In this document: positions 25,716 to 37,340 of the stretch, piece after piece
Numbering within the stretch: position 1 is the stretch's first letter
How the letters are laid out: every line of letters starts with the position of its first letter
Source: Pithys albifrons albifrons
Lineage: Eukaryota > Chordata > Aves > Passeriformes > Thamnophilidae
DNA length: 64,000 nucleotides
Direction: 5' to 3'
Assembly: GCF_047495875.1 (NCBI RefSeq)
Contig: NC_092459.1
Coordinates: forward strand, 41,900,490-41,964,489
The notes under the pieces: generated by a model
Told to the model about the DNA's origin: nothing
Database searches by the model: none
Seen by the model: the letters and a program-made list of their open reading frames with translations, nothing else
Position numbers and translations under genes: made by a program

Positions 25716-26701
25716 GTATCAACAATGTATAAAATGGATAGTGTTACTGTTGATGGGTCATTGTTAGAAGAGGACAGCGTTTCTATGGAGCCAACAATGA
25801 CAGAAACACTGAGATAAGACATTGTAGATGACTTCTTCTTAAGTATCTTGCTGTTAATAGTCTAAACAAGTTTTATCTCCTGACCTCTGCATGCAGGTTT
25901 CATGCCTAGGTTTGAAATGCTCCTTTTAATATTGGATGCCTTAATTTCCCACCAATAATGTGTATGAGTTCTTAGTTAATGTGTGTTGTAAGAAAAAATT
26001 AATCTAAAAATGGAAACATTTAACTCCCACAGACAGCTCTATCAATATCTTTACTAGAGATTACAATTTGTATTTCAGATAGATCATCAAATTACATTCA
26101 AGCATGAGCTTCCATCTGTCTGTGATATGAGACACATTTAAATCCAGAAATGTGAAATGTATAGCTAATAATAATCCCCCAAACTATTCAATATCACTAA
26201 ATTAAATTAAGTTTTTTTCAGAAGCAGAGTAATTAAATCAAAACTATTATATCATGCCATTGGAACAAACTTGCTTCTTAATGAGATATCTTTGATAAGA
26301 CATTTGGGAATTTATTTTAAAAAAAGTATATGTAGACTTTTTACCCTTATAAAAGCAACTGTAGTAGAATAATTAAATCAGCAGGCCATCTATAATACAG
26401 CCAGTAATTCATACCAGTGTCACGAAGAATATATAGGAAAATACACAATACCAAATACATAGACTGAACATCAGCAAACACAAATGAATCTTTAATTTTA
26501 CTTACAGGCTCCTTTATAAAAAATACTTTTGTATAAAATACCAAAATCAGTATACTTGTAAATGTAGAATTAATGAGTAAACATGCTTGCACAGATTTAA
26601 AAATATTCAGTTATTTTGTAAAACCAAAACAAAACCTGGTGATGCCATCCCAAGTGTTCCTTCACTTAATATTTGTTTGAATTATTTAACTCTAGGTATT
26701 A
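25716..26701. other. AT-rich spacer without recognisable genes
   Basis: Nothing recognised between the CR1 5' end and the RTE element. Confidence 0.5.
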
Positions 26702-27830
26702 GGGACACTTCTCCGTGGACACTGTATTGTCATGGGGGAGAAGCTTGCGTGCCCTCATGAGGTTGAGTGCTATACTGGCAGTGGTATGTGCCTCTGGTAG
26801 GGTCTCCCATGCCAGACAGGTCTCAGCTGAAGGGTCAGACAATGTGTGTCCACGGGCAGGATGGCCTCGCTAGACCCCAGCAACCATCCTAGGAGAAGGA
26901 GAACTCTAACTCCAAACCCAGGCAGATGGAGCTTGCTTAGCCCTGTAAGGCTATCCATCTAAGAGAAGGATACTCTAACCAAACCTACATCCTGAGCAAT
27001 TTGTTGTCACTGTCCAAGCTCACTCAGTCCTGTCAGATGAACCTTAGGAGTAAAGGGTGGGGCCAGTTCTGTGCACGCAGTGCCTCACCTAAAACAATCC
27101 ATTGCGCAGGCTCGAAGGGTTCACCCACCCTGTAGCGACAGATGAGGATTGAAACGGCAGGTGATAGGAAGTGCTGGAAGCTGCAGCCCCAACCCTGCAT
27201 GCAGGCGGTTCAGGATATTGGTCATTTGAGACATGACCCCAGAGATGAGAGTCTTGTGAGGCAGCATCCTGAATGACCAAGCAGCACTGCTTGCTCCACA
27301 CGGAGAGGGGCCTAGCAAAGGTGGCCTAAACAAAGCTCATCTCCACACCTGGTTGGATAAGCGCGGCCAACCGGCATCTTCCGATGTGGTGAAACAAAAA
27401 CAAAGACAAAGAGAATTCAAAAACATACACCTGCCTCCAAAAGTGTGTTCAAATTAACACTCACATGTTGGAACATCAGAACCATGCTTGATACTGTGGA
27501 GAGTGGACATCCTGAGGGTCATTCTGCTCTAATTGCCCACGAACTGTCACGACTCAACACTGACATTGCTGCTCTCAGTGAAGTTAGTCTTCATGAGGAA
27601 GGCAGTCTTAAAGAACATGGTGCTGGCTACACACTCTACTGGTCAGGCAAACCCAAAACCAAAAGTCACCTTTCAGGAGTTGGTTTCATGATTATGTCCT
27701 TACGCCTCCCACTACACAACAAGCAACATGTTGTTCTTTTTAGCGTATATGCCCCAACTCTCCAAGCTGACCCTGCGGAAAAAACCAAATTCTACACTGA
27801 CTTGCGCCGGCTCACCCAAGCGGTTAGCAG
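26702..27830 (+). mobile_element. RTE-class (AviRTE-like) LINE, 5' part only
   Basis: A GC-richer island begins 'cacttctccgtggacactgt' and runs through a leader of about 740 bp ('ggtatgtgcctctggtaggg', 'cagacaatgtgtgtccacgg') into an endonuclease reading frame. The leader and endonuclease resemble the RTE elements often mislabelled as craniofacial development protein 2-like. Similarity stops abruptly at about 27822-27830, before the usual GDFN-type endonuclease end, and no reverse transcriptase follows. The copy therefore keeps the 5' end and has lost the 3' end, the reverse of normal 5' truncation, so a later deletion or rearrangement is likely. The block 27003-27120 is shared with the SINE bodies at 15.8 and 38.3 kb. 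Confidence 0.82.
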
Positions 27831-27840
27831 TATTTATTGA
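27445..27840 (+). pseudogene. RTE endonuclease (EEP) fragment
   Basis: The 131-codon frame opens MFKLTLTCWNIRTMLDTVES, where WNIRT is the first strand and catalytic Asn region of an apurinic-like endonuclease. DIAALSEVSL follows, where the usual catalytic Glu of 'ALSE' is present, then GAGYTLYWSGKPK, and SVYAP as the later strand motif. Between GVGFMI and MSLRLPL about 20 residues typical of this family are missing without a frame change, an internal deletion. The frame runs into unrelated sequence (QAVSSIY, stop at 27838-27840) before the GDFN motif. In an intact element this enzyme nicks target DNA to prime reverse transcription; here the domain is incomplete. Confidence 0.8.
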
Positions 27841-29342
27841 CAATGTTGGAGGCAAGCCAGTTCATACTGGGCAAAAACCTGCCTGTTTTGTGTAAAATGA
27901 GCCATTTATAGTCTTAATTTCATAGTAAACACTTTCTAATCTCCATATTAATGACTGGGCAAAATCTTTGGCAGAGCTTTTCTTTTGGTTTTGAATTTGG
28001 GTAGTGGTCTCTTGACTTCATCCCTCAGGTGGTCTTGAAGCGTCTTCATCACTGTTGGACTTCTGCCTTTTCTTTGTTCAATGACATGACCTGTCAAACT
28101 TGTAAAATCTTGGCTTTAACTCTACAAAATCTTGGATCTTTACCCTTTCACCCTTACTTTAATGTATGGCTTCTAATGCATGGTACACTATAGTCTCTAT
28201 AATTGCTAGACAGTCTGTACCAGAACAAAGCAACTCCAGCACTTCATGCTGTTCATGAGTTAAGCAGCTTTGTTGTGCAAACATTTTGCAAAGCAGAATT
28301 AGAAATTTCACAGAACTAGTGTTTTTTGATCTCTTTTCTCTTTCAGTGGGAACAATTCTACCTCAGAATAAAAAGGAATATGATAAAATGGTATAAGTAT
28401 GTAACAAAACACTTTTGCTAACTAATAATTTTCTATGGAAGATTATTGTGTTAAATAACATTTCATTAATTAAACACGAGGTGTGTTTGTTTTTTAATTA
28501 TTTTAATATCTCTGTCTGTTTTCTGTATCTTTGACCAAACAAGTGTAAAGACTTAATAAAATGTGATAATATTCTGAAGACAAAAAGGATTTATCAAATG
28601 GATTCTTGTGTGTTTGACCTCTCCTAGATGATATTCCCTGAATCAAGATTTAAGAAGCAATTTTAATATATATTTTAGCCATAGAAGAAAACTGTGAAAC
28701 AAACTAAAGAAAAGGGAGAAAATTGGTACTGAAAAAACCCTGCTGCTAATAAAATTGAGATTCTGATATAACAAACCAGTAAGTGCAACTTCATCTGGAG
28801 CTGATGTGACTTACAATGTGGCCTTCATGAATGTAAAAATAGCAAATATCTCATTAACCTTTCCTTGGTCCCGGAGCAGCACCACTGAACAGCTGCTACT
28901 TTTCAGGTTACAGTGTACAGTCTATGCTAACAAAGAGAAGTGGGTTTCCTTCATGGGGATATCCTGAAAAGGATCCCTACCAGTGGTTGTAGAAACATTA
29001 TGAATTTCATGCACATTTTTATTTTCAAGTACCATGACATTATCAAAAAGTGAAAAAGACAGACAAAACCAATTGTGGCTATTTTCTCCTTAGGCCAAAT
29101 GTACTGGTTTTTTTCACATTCTTCTATTGATCCTACTATTTAAGGCCATAATTGACTCATTTTTCCCACAAGATAGGTAATAATCATAATGGTAATGATA
29201 ATAGACATACTGAAATACTACTCATGTTCTAACAAAAGCAATATTCTTTGACTTTTAAAAGTTTCCTAAAATAACAATTATAGTGACCTGTAAAACACAG
29301 ACTGTTTAATTTCTCAGTCAATAACTTCTATTCCAAGGTCAA
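27841..29342. other. AT-rich stretch without recognisable genes
   Basis: No element or exon recognised. Confidence 0.5.
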
Positions 29343-29415
29343 ATGACTTGAAATGCCAAGGTCTGTTATATAGAGGTCAGACTAGAAGATTGAGAATTCC
29401 CTCCAGCTTAAAATC
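29343..29415 (+). mobile_element. Ancient amniote-type CR1/LINE 3' tail
   Basis: 'gaggtcagactagaagattg' at 29374-29393 followed by 'ttccctccagcttaaaatct' at 29397-29416 follows the pattern of old reptile-type CR1 tails ('gaggtcagactagatgat...tcccttctggccttaaaatct'). It is a diverged relic of roughly 70 bp on the plus strand. Confidence 0.55.
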
Positions 29416-31365
29416 TATTAGTTTTTGAACCTGGGATTGAAGTCATGCAGATCTTTCAAAAAGGTAAACCAGAACTATAGGGGAAAAGAAGACAGAGTGA
29501 ATGATGAGAAAGTTTACCATAGGCTTCTCTACAATTTTCAGGGATGATACAAGAAATTTATTCACCAAAAAAAAACCTGCTTCAAACACTGAGGCGGATT
29601 TACCTAAGCTCCAAAAATATATGTTGAAAATTTAAGAATTTTAAGAAAGTAATCTCATTGGCCAAACCTCTGAATATAAATTTAGTGGTGATGTTTTCTA
29701 TTAGTTCCATTCATTTAACTGAAAATTTAGTCTTTATAGACTTTTAAGTTTGAATCTAGTCAATTACTACAGAAAGTATGTTTGACTTTTACTCATTAGT
29801 TTTTAATCAACACTTTTGCAAATACAAATCCCTTTTCTTCTATTTAATAAAACAGTTTTCTCACAGGGATTACTCTAAGCAGTAATTAGACTACCAAGAG
29901 AGAAGAAAAATATTAAGATATACGTTTTAAGGGCTAAACATACTACCTCAAAAACCTGTTTACCTTTAAAGAACCATTAAGATTTTGTCCTGCAAGCCTA
30001 ATCCATACTGCTTGAAGTATATATATGCAATATAACATATTGAGAGACTGTAGAATGAATCTTAGGATATTCTTTATTACCTTTTGCTATAAAAATGTGA
30101 GGACTTTGTCAGGCTTTTGTATCAGATTAATGTTACCTGCATGAAATTATAGGCAGCCTGAAGTCACAAACTGTTTTAACCTTTGACAAAACTCAATTGA
30201 CAGGCTACAAAGAACAATGAAAAGCAAAAGATAAAAATGTTGCTCAGCCCTGGAACTGGCTATTTTGGTTCTTTTATTGATGTTTTTCTGCCTCCTAAAA
30301 TATGATACCTTTAGGCTATATATATTTTTTAATTACTTTTTAGAAAATACTCACTCTGTCTCACACACAGAGCATTTTGTCACCGAGTTTTCTACGTACA
30401 GCAATATAGTTCCATACTCAAGTAATACAATAGCTAGAGCACATTTGGAAGCCAAATGGTCTAATAAGACAAAGTTAGTCCTGTAAGAGAGAAGATTGTT
30501 TACTTCAAAAGGATTTAAAATTGCCTCTGAAGATGTAGAGGAATATTTTGCCTTCTTTAAATTTTCATACAAAAGCTGAAATAAATACATATGTGTATCT
30601 TTTTCTGACTCAACCTCCCCCCCCGCCCCATTATATTTTTTTTTTTAATCAGAAAATACAAACAATAAAATAGAATAGATTTTAATGTTACATTTGGAAG
30701 AGCTCCACGGCTGAAATGAAAATTCAGACAGATTAAATGTCTGGAACTTAAGTAAGAGATCTCTGGTGTAATTCAGAGACACGTATTTACAAAACCACAT
30801 TCATCAGAGTTCCTCAGCTATGCAAGCAAATAAGATGAGCTTAGGGGATTTACTGCTTCCTAATGTCCTTATCAAAACTCCTTAATCAAAAGCCCTTAAG
30901 TAATTTTTCTCTATCTTCTGTGCTGGGTACTCTAGACACACATTAGAAAAGTGGATTAATGAAAAGACACTGACTGTTTTTATTTTCTGACATACGTTTC
31001 TTTAAAGGTCTCTTCCAAAAATTACTTTTCAGTGTCTATTAGTCATTATTTATCACCTACAGTTTGTTCTGGTTTAGAATAAAGTAAACAAACAAAAAGA
31101 ATCCATATCTTAAGACACTTTAAAACAAAATCCTCAGTGCTACAAGTAAAGGTTTTACCACTGATTCATAAATTTTTGTAAAAACAAGCTTAATCTATCC
31201 AAAAAGTTAAATAAATCTCAATCCCTCATACCTTGCAAATATATTTTCATGTAAGATCGTGGCCTACTGAGAAAGTCTCCATTAGAAATTTGAAGCAAAA
31301 ATAGCTAAAAATATTTAAAGCTTTTAATTTTGACTATTAACTTCTCACCCTTCCTTCCTCCACAA
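29416..31365. other. AT-rich stretch without recognisable genes
   Basis: Contains a short C-run at about 30616-30627 but no recognised gene or element. Confidence 0.5.
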
Positions 31366-31470
31366 AGAAAAAAAAACCACATCAAACAAAAAAAAAAACC
31401 CAAAACCAAACAAAAAACCAAACCAACCAACCAAACAAACAAAAATAAACCAACAAACCACACACTCAAA
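31366..31470. repeat. A/C-rich simple repeat (AAAC/AACC-type)
   Basis: An imperfect tract of AAAC and AACC units such as 'ccaaaccaaccaaccaaaca' follows a poly-A run. It is low complexity, with no coding potential. Confidence 0.85.
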
Positions 31471-31900
31471 CACCTCCCTTTGTGATATTAAAGAAAGAGC
31501 GTTTGGCTTCAACTTTAGCAGGAGTGAGCTTTTCAGTTGTTTAGTAACAGATTTTTCCTGTTTTCCTCTCTGATAATTTTAAATATAGATATCAATAAGA
31601 GAATTTCATATAAGATTTTTTCATAATATTACTCTTACCAGCTATTTTGCAACACTTGATGAGTACATGCTTGAAATGTTCCATGTATGTTTTGTCTGAG
31701 GCTTAATAACCTGCAACAAACAGTCTTTGAGTCATAATGAACATATTTTGGTCAGTAGATAAAGATGAAAGATCACAAGGTGGGGGTTTTTTTGGTTTTG
31801 TTTGGTTTGTTTTTTTTAAATTGTTGATCAGATGCAGAGTTAATGTTAGTGACAAAAGTGTCACAAACTCTTTTATGGTGAGGCCACAGCACTTGGTGTT

Positions 31901-32020
31901 CTTCCCTTTTTCCTTTTCCCTTTTCACTTTTGCCTCCCTCCCTCCTTCCTTTCTTTCATCCCTCACTCCCTTTTTTTTTCTTTCCTCTGCCTTTCCTCCT
32001 TCCCCTCCCTCTCTCTTTTA
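31901..32020. repeat. 120-bp polypyrimidine (CT-rich) tract
   Basis: Nearly uninterrupted C/T on the plus strand ('ctccctccctccttcctttc'), with a few purine breaks. Such homopurine-homopyrimidine tracts can form triplex DNA, which is inference. The overlapping ORFs are composition artefacts. Confidence 0.85.
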
Positions 32021-33773
32021 CCATTAAAGCCAGATTACAATTCACAGTGCAGTGGACTGCTTAGTTTGCTGTATGTGGAACAAATGCTTTTAACAGTTGG
32101 ATTTCTGAAACACCTAACAATAAATGTGAAAGAGCACTGCCTGACCAAATTTCTGTATTTTTTCTACCTCTTCTAACTTATAGAAACAAAGTTCACCAGA
32201 TATTGAACTGTTTTGCAATTTACACATGAATATTTTTCAGAATAAATTTTATTCTGATAGGGAATCAATTTCTTGCAAAATTTAAATGGATGAGATATGG
32301 GAAGCTCAAATGTTGATGTTTTTACTTCATATTAAAGGAAACTCTAAGATAAGAAATCAGCTGGATAAAATAAATTGCATGCAACCATAGGTGAAAGTTG
32401 TAGTGAATTTGCCAAAGTTCAGCATCATACTCCTTCAGAACTGAACAGAACATTAATTGTAACCATCAGCAGTTAGAGTCATCTTCAAGGAGAAAAGCAT
32501 GAAAGTCCTAAAGTTTTTTAAATTGAAAAAAAAATCTGATAGTACTTTGAGGCCAAATAAAGTGAGTGAGAAGATTAGCTATCAACCAGAAACAGGTTTT
32601 CTATTGAGTTGCTCTAGACATACACATTGAAAATTAATATTACAGAGAATATTTTAAGGTTGTGCATAACTGTCTTAAAAATCAGGAAATTAATTTCCAT
32701 TATGTGTATATTCATTAGACACATGCTTATGCAATTAGCTATTATTACTTTCCAGAAGAACCCAGTTCAGTGGTTCTTTAAGTAAGATATTTGCACACTT
32801 TGGTCTGAAATACAAGCCTTGAAAAGTTAAGTGACGTCAGAGATAATAATAATTTCTGACATCTAGGATATCTCTCTTGTTTGGATATATTCATTGCAAC
32901 TTTCCAAAGGATCACTTCTTTTACTAATTTGTGTACATTTTCAGAAGGACAACAAATGTGATATTATTGAAAGACACTGTGCAGAAGTTAAATCAGAAAC
33001 AGCCCAAAAGTAGAGCTTTACATAGAAATGACATCCACATTATTTTCAAATAACCAAGATTCTATATTTATTTTTCCCATTCTAGAAAATTACAAACCAT
33101 TTTTATTTTATTTGCAAAAAGTATTAAAATATATACTGACAATAGATTATTTTTGTCAATTTCTCAAGTATTTATAAAAATATGATCAGTTGAAATCTGT
33201 CTTACAATAATATGTGTTGATTAATAGACTAGGCATGAACCAACTGATGTGTCTTTTACTGGAACTGGTTCAGAATAATCATGTAAAAACCCTTAAGGCA
33301 AAAAAAGGATTACTGCAGGAGCAGTCCAGAAGTGAAGTTAACATTCTTTTACCTTTAAAATCAAAGTGATTAACATTTTACAAAGTATTCCCTGTTTACC
33401 TCATTGTTCCTTTAATATGACTGAAGAAAAAAGGATTCCTAATTATAATAAATAAATAAATACACAAATAAATAAATGAAATAATAAATAAATTGTTCAA
33501 AAAAGGAAACACAAAAATCAGTCTCACAGAAACTATTGTCCATGTCTTTTTCCCACCTGTTTTATGATTCATTTAATTAAGACCTTTGAAGGATTCTTAT
33601 TGTCAACTACAATTTTCAATTTTTAAAATTAATAGAAAAATTTCATTAAAATATACTTCTATTTTCCATTGAATACATAACTTCATAGTATATGTAGATA
33701 TTTTTTTAGGACAGATAATTCTGTTATTTTATTGTTCTTATATTTTACCCTTGTATGTGATTACTAATCAGAA
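32021..33773. other. AT-rich stretch with a small AAAT microsatellite
   Basis: Includes an (AAAT)n-like microsatellite at about 33445-33494 ('aataaataaataaatacaca'). No gene or other element was recognised. Confidence 0.55.
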
Positions 33774-33950
33774 AATCATAGAATTGATTGGGTTGGAAAA
33801 GACCTCTGAGATCATCAAGTCCAACCCTTGGTCCAACTCCAGTCCGTTTACTAGATCATGGCACTCAGTGCCACATCCAATCTCAGTTTAAAAACCTTCA
33901 GGGATGGTGAATTCACCACCTCTCTGGGCAGGCCATTCCAATGCCTGATT
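33774..33950 (-). mobile_element. CR1 LINE 3' stub, minus strand
   Basis: Starts with 'aatcatagaattgattgggt' and continues 'ggaaaagacctctgagatca', the same subfamily 3' end as the long copy at 21.4 kb. It reaches the last codons of ORF2 ('tctctgggcaggccattcca') and is 5'-truncated at about 33950. It is well preserved, so relatively young. Confidence 0.93.
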
Positions 33951-34263
33951 AATGAAAACAAACTTACTATAAAAATTATCTGTTTTTAGAAAAATATAGT
34001 GTTTCAATTCATCTTTCCAGTTGACAGTGATAACAAAGGACAACTGATTTAGAGGAAAAGAAAAAACTAAGAAAACCTTCTGTTTATTATCAATTCTCAT
34101 AGTTCAAACAAAATTTAAATCTTCATTCCTCTTTTCTTTCAAAACCTGTGAGAATTGCTTAACCTCGTTCTATTCTTGAGCTTCAAACACACATTCAAAA
34201 AGCAAGGGACAGTGCTTTGGAATTTTTTTCTAACATTAAATGGCTACATTTATGTATCCAGTT

Positions 34264-35349
34264 TGCATGGCCAGGTTTTGGTAGTAGGGGGGCTACAGGA
34301 CTGGCTTCCGTGAGAAGCTGCCAGAAGCTTCCCCCATGTCTGGCAGAGCCAAATGCCAGCCGGCTCCATGAGCTCTCTGCAGGCCAATGTCAAGTTGATC
34401 AAGAATGATAGTAACACCTCTGTGACAACTAATTTAAATAGGAAAAAAAGCTATTGCACCGATGAAAATGCAGCAGAGAAGAACAGAGTAAGAACTTGTG
34501 AGCATCTCTGCAGACACCCAAGTCAGTGGAGAAGAAAGGGGAGGAGGTAGTCCAAGTGCAGGAGCTGAGATTCCTCTGTGATCAGTGATGAAAGCAGTGA
34601 TGCAACGGCTGTACCCCTGCAGCCTCTGGAAGTTAAAAGGAGTGCAGAGATCCACCTGCAGCCTGTGGAGGAGACCCACGCTGGAGCAGGTGGATGGCCA
34701 AGAGAGGGCTGTAAACCCATGAGAAACCCATGATGTATCAGAGTTGTGGCAGGAAACTGCTGACCAGTGGAGAGAGGGAGCCCACACTTGAGCCGGCTTT
34801 CCTGGTAGACCTTGTGACCCTGCGTGCGAGACCCATGCTGGAGCAGTCTGTGGAAGCACTTTGGAAGTGACTCGTGGTACAATAGTTTGTGGAGAACTGT
34901 TGCCTCTGAGAAGGACTCATATTGGAGAAGTTCATGGAGAACTGTCTCCCTTGAGAGGGGCCCCACAGTGGCACAGGGAAAGAACTACCCTCTCTGAACA
35001 GCAGCTGAAACAACCTGTGATGAACTGACCATAACCTCCATCCTCCGTATCCCTTCACTGCTGAGGGGCAGAAGGTAGAGCTTGGGGAGGAGGGAAGGAT
35101 AGGGGGAAAGTGTTTTTAAGATTTATTTTACCTCATGTTTCCTGCTTTGATTTTGTTAGTAATAAATTCAATTAATATCCTCAAACCAAGTCTGTTTTGC
35201 CTGTGACAGTATTTGTTGAGTGATCTCCAATAGACATTACCCCAACTCATGAACCTCTGTTATATTTTCTCACCCTGACCAGTGGAGAAGGGAAGTGATA
35301 GAGTTGCTTTAGTGGGTGTCTGGCATCCAGCCAGGGTCAACCCACTACA
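34264..35349 (+). mobile_element. ERVL-like LTR, about 1.09 kb, plus strand
   Basis: The block opens TGCATGGCCAGGTTTTGGTA and closes 'ccagggtcaacccactaca', giving TG...CA ends. It carries the long U3 of a widespread avian ERVL-type LTR with several degenerate repeats around 'gacccacgctggagcag' (about 34673, 34827, 34918). A poly(A) signal AATAAA lies near 35160, and the conserved R/U5 string 'aagtctgttttgcctgtgac' follows. No internal coding region adjoins it, so it is probably a solo LTR. A convincing target duplication was not found, and the exact start could be up to 13 bp to the left. The minus-strand ORFs inside are shadows of the repeats. Confidence 0.82.
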
Positions 35350-36628
35350 TCCCATAACCCATAGGTCATGGTGAGTTTTTGCTCAACTCTGATGTTTCAG
35401 AACTCTGAGTAAATAACAGGCAACCTGTGAATGCAGGTGAGTGCCTACAGAGGTTATTGGCCTAATACTGTTTTCTATCCTGTGCTCCTGATATATAGCT
35501 TGCCTTCCTTATAGACAGTCCACACTGAAGCTTGTACTCTGCTAACAGCTTTTTATCCCAGAGTTATGAAGCATATTCTCTGTTCATCACTGCCAGCAAC
35601 AAGTTTCATGTCTTTCTTTAATCAGCTGGAGAGACATCCTTGAATTAGATTGTAACTAGCAAGAGGTAAGAGAGATTTTCCTGTTAGTTCTGTCTTATTC
35701 CTATAGCATAATTTGGCAGTTGCTAGTGGAAGTCTTACTGGAAGGAAGGCTTACTTTATTTTGATAATATTCTGTCTGTGAAAATGTCCCATTTATACTT
35801 GGAGGATATAATGAATAATCACCATTTTGCCTGTCTCACTTTGAAAAGTTGAGTCCAATAGCTGAACAAAACAACTCAAAGGAGTGTATGACTGCAAATT
35901 ATTAACACTGCTATAAATATATTATGATTTAAATGTTAGACTCAGTTTTCCAAACAAAATTCTTTAAATTCAAGGATTCCATGCCCAAAATCATCTGAAT
36001 GGGGAAAAAAAAACCTACAAAAAGATATTTTGTTTACACCACATTAATGCAACTATGTCAGATGCAATTGTGCCATCTGATAGTGGTTCTGTAATGAAAA
36101 ATTCCAGACACTTGGGAGAAACTCTTTTTGGAATAATTGTCTACCTTCATCAGGAATTGAAGGATAGGGGAAATATAGCAATAAAGTCAATATTTGAAAC
36201 ACTAAAAAAAGAGTCATGTATTGTTTGAAATATTTAGTAGTGCCATATGGATAGCATAAATTTTTGTTCATCAGTGTTGACTTACTTGTAAGACCAAATT
36301 AAATTTTTTCCTTTCTTACTTTAAGACTTACACTGACTTCCTTATTCCATCTAATGATTTTCATTCTTCTGAGTGAAGTGTGTGGGCATAAATCCAATTT
36401 TCTTATTTGTGTGACTGTATATTTAGCCCCCATGACATGTGTAGCTTTGCAATCAATAGAGTTCCAGTTTCTTTCAGCTTGCAATAATCAAGGATAACTG
36501 TGCAAATGATTAAAAATAACAAGACTTGCTGAGTATATTCTTGTCTATACAATACATGGACACTGAATTTTGCTTAAGGTGCAACAAGAAGTGTCAACAG
36601 GTATTCATAACTTCTCAAAAATTCACAG
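35350..36628. other. AT-rich stretch without recognisable genes
   Basis: Nothing recognised. Confidence 0.5.
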
Positions 36629-37340
36629 GATCATAGAATCATAGAATGATGTGGGCTGGAAGGGACTTTAAAGATCTTCTAGTTCCAACTCCCTTGCTAT
36701 GAACAGGGGCACCTTTCACCAGGTTGCTCAGAGCTCCAACCTGGTCTTGAACATTTCCAGGATTGGGGCATCCACAGCTTCTCTGAACAACATGTTCCAA
36801 GTCCTCAATACCCTCACAGTAAGTATTTTTTCCCTAATATCTAATTTAAACCTACTCTCTTTCAGTTTGAATACATTCTCCTTTGCCCTGTCCCTTGAGG
36901 CCTAGTAGTCTTGGCTTTCTGTACTGCAAATGCACACCAACAGCTCATGTCTAGCTTCATCTACCAGCATCCCCAAGTCCTTCATGGCAGAGCTCCTCTC
37001 GATCTGTCCATCCCCCTGACTGTGTGGATACTGGAATTGCCCTGACCCAATTGCAGCACCCTGCCACAGTTTAACATGTGAACCTGTCAATCTGCATGAG
37101 ATTCCCATGAGTCTACCTCTCAAGCTTGTCCAGGTACCTCTGGATGGCATCCCAACATTCAGGCATGTCAATCACACCACTCAGCTTAGTGATATCTGCA
37201 ACTTTGCTGAGGGTGCAGTCAATCCCTTTGTCTATGTGTTTAATGAAGATATTAAATAGCACTGGTCCAAACACAGACCCCTGAGGGACATCACTTTTCA
37301 CTGATGTCCATCACGAGTCTGAGCCGTTTTGATTGGTGTG
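36629..37340 (-). mobile_element. CR1 LINE fragment, about 0.7 kb, minus strand
   Basis: Begins with the CR1 3' end 'ggatcatagaatcatagaat' and 'gggctggaagggac'. It continues through the 3' UTR into ORF2: the minus-strand frame at 37113-37301 reads [20 protein letters not shown] and then a decayed FADD region (KVADITKLSGV). Its 3' UTR differs from the 21.4-kb copy, so it belongs to another CR1 subfamily. Frames are broken. Confidence 0.9.

Noticed and set aside
31366..31470. Possible CRISPR-like or structured repeat array
   Set aside because: It is an irregular A/C simple repeat without constant spacers, in a eukaryotic genome.
34434..35058. Overlapping minus-strand ORFs of 106-147 codons
   Set aside because: They are shadows of repeated GC-rich modules in an LTR and have no protein-like domain.
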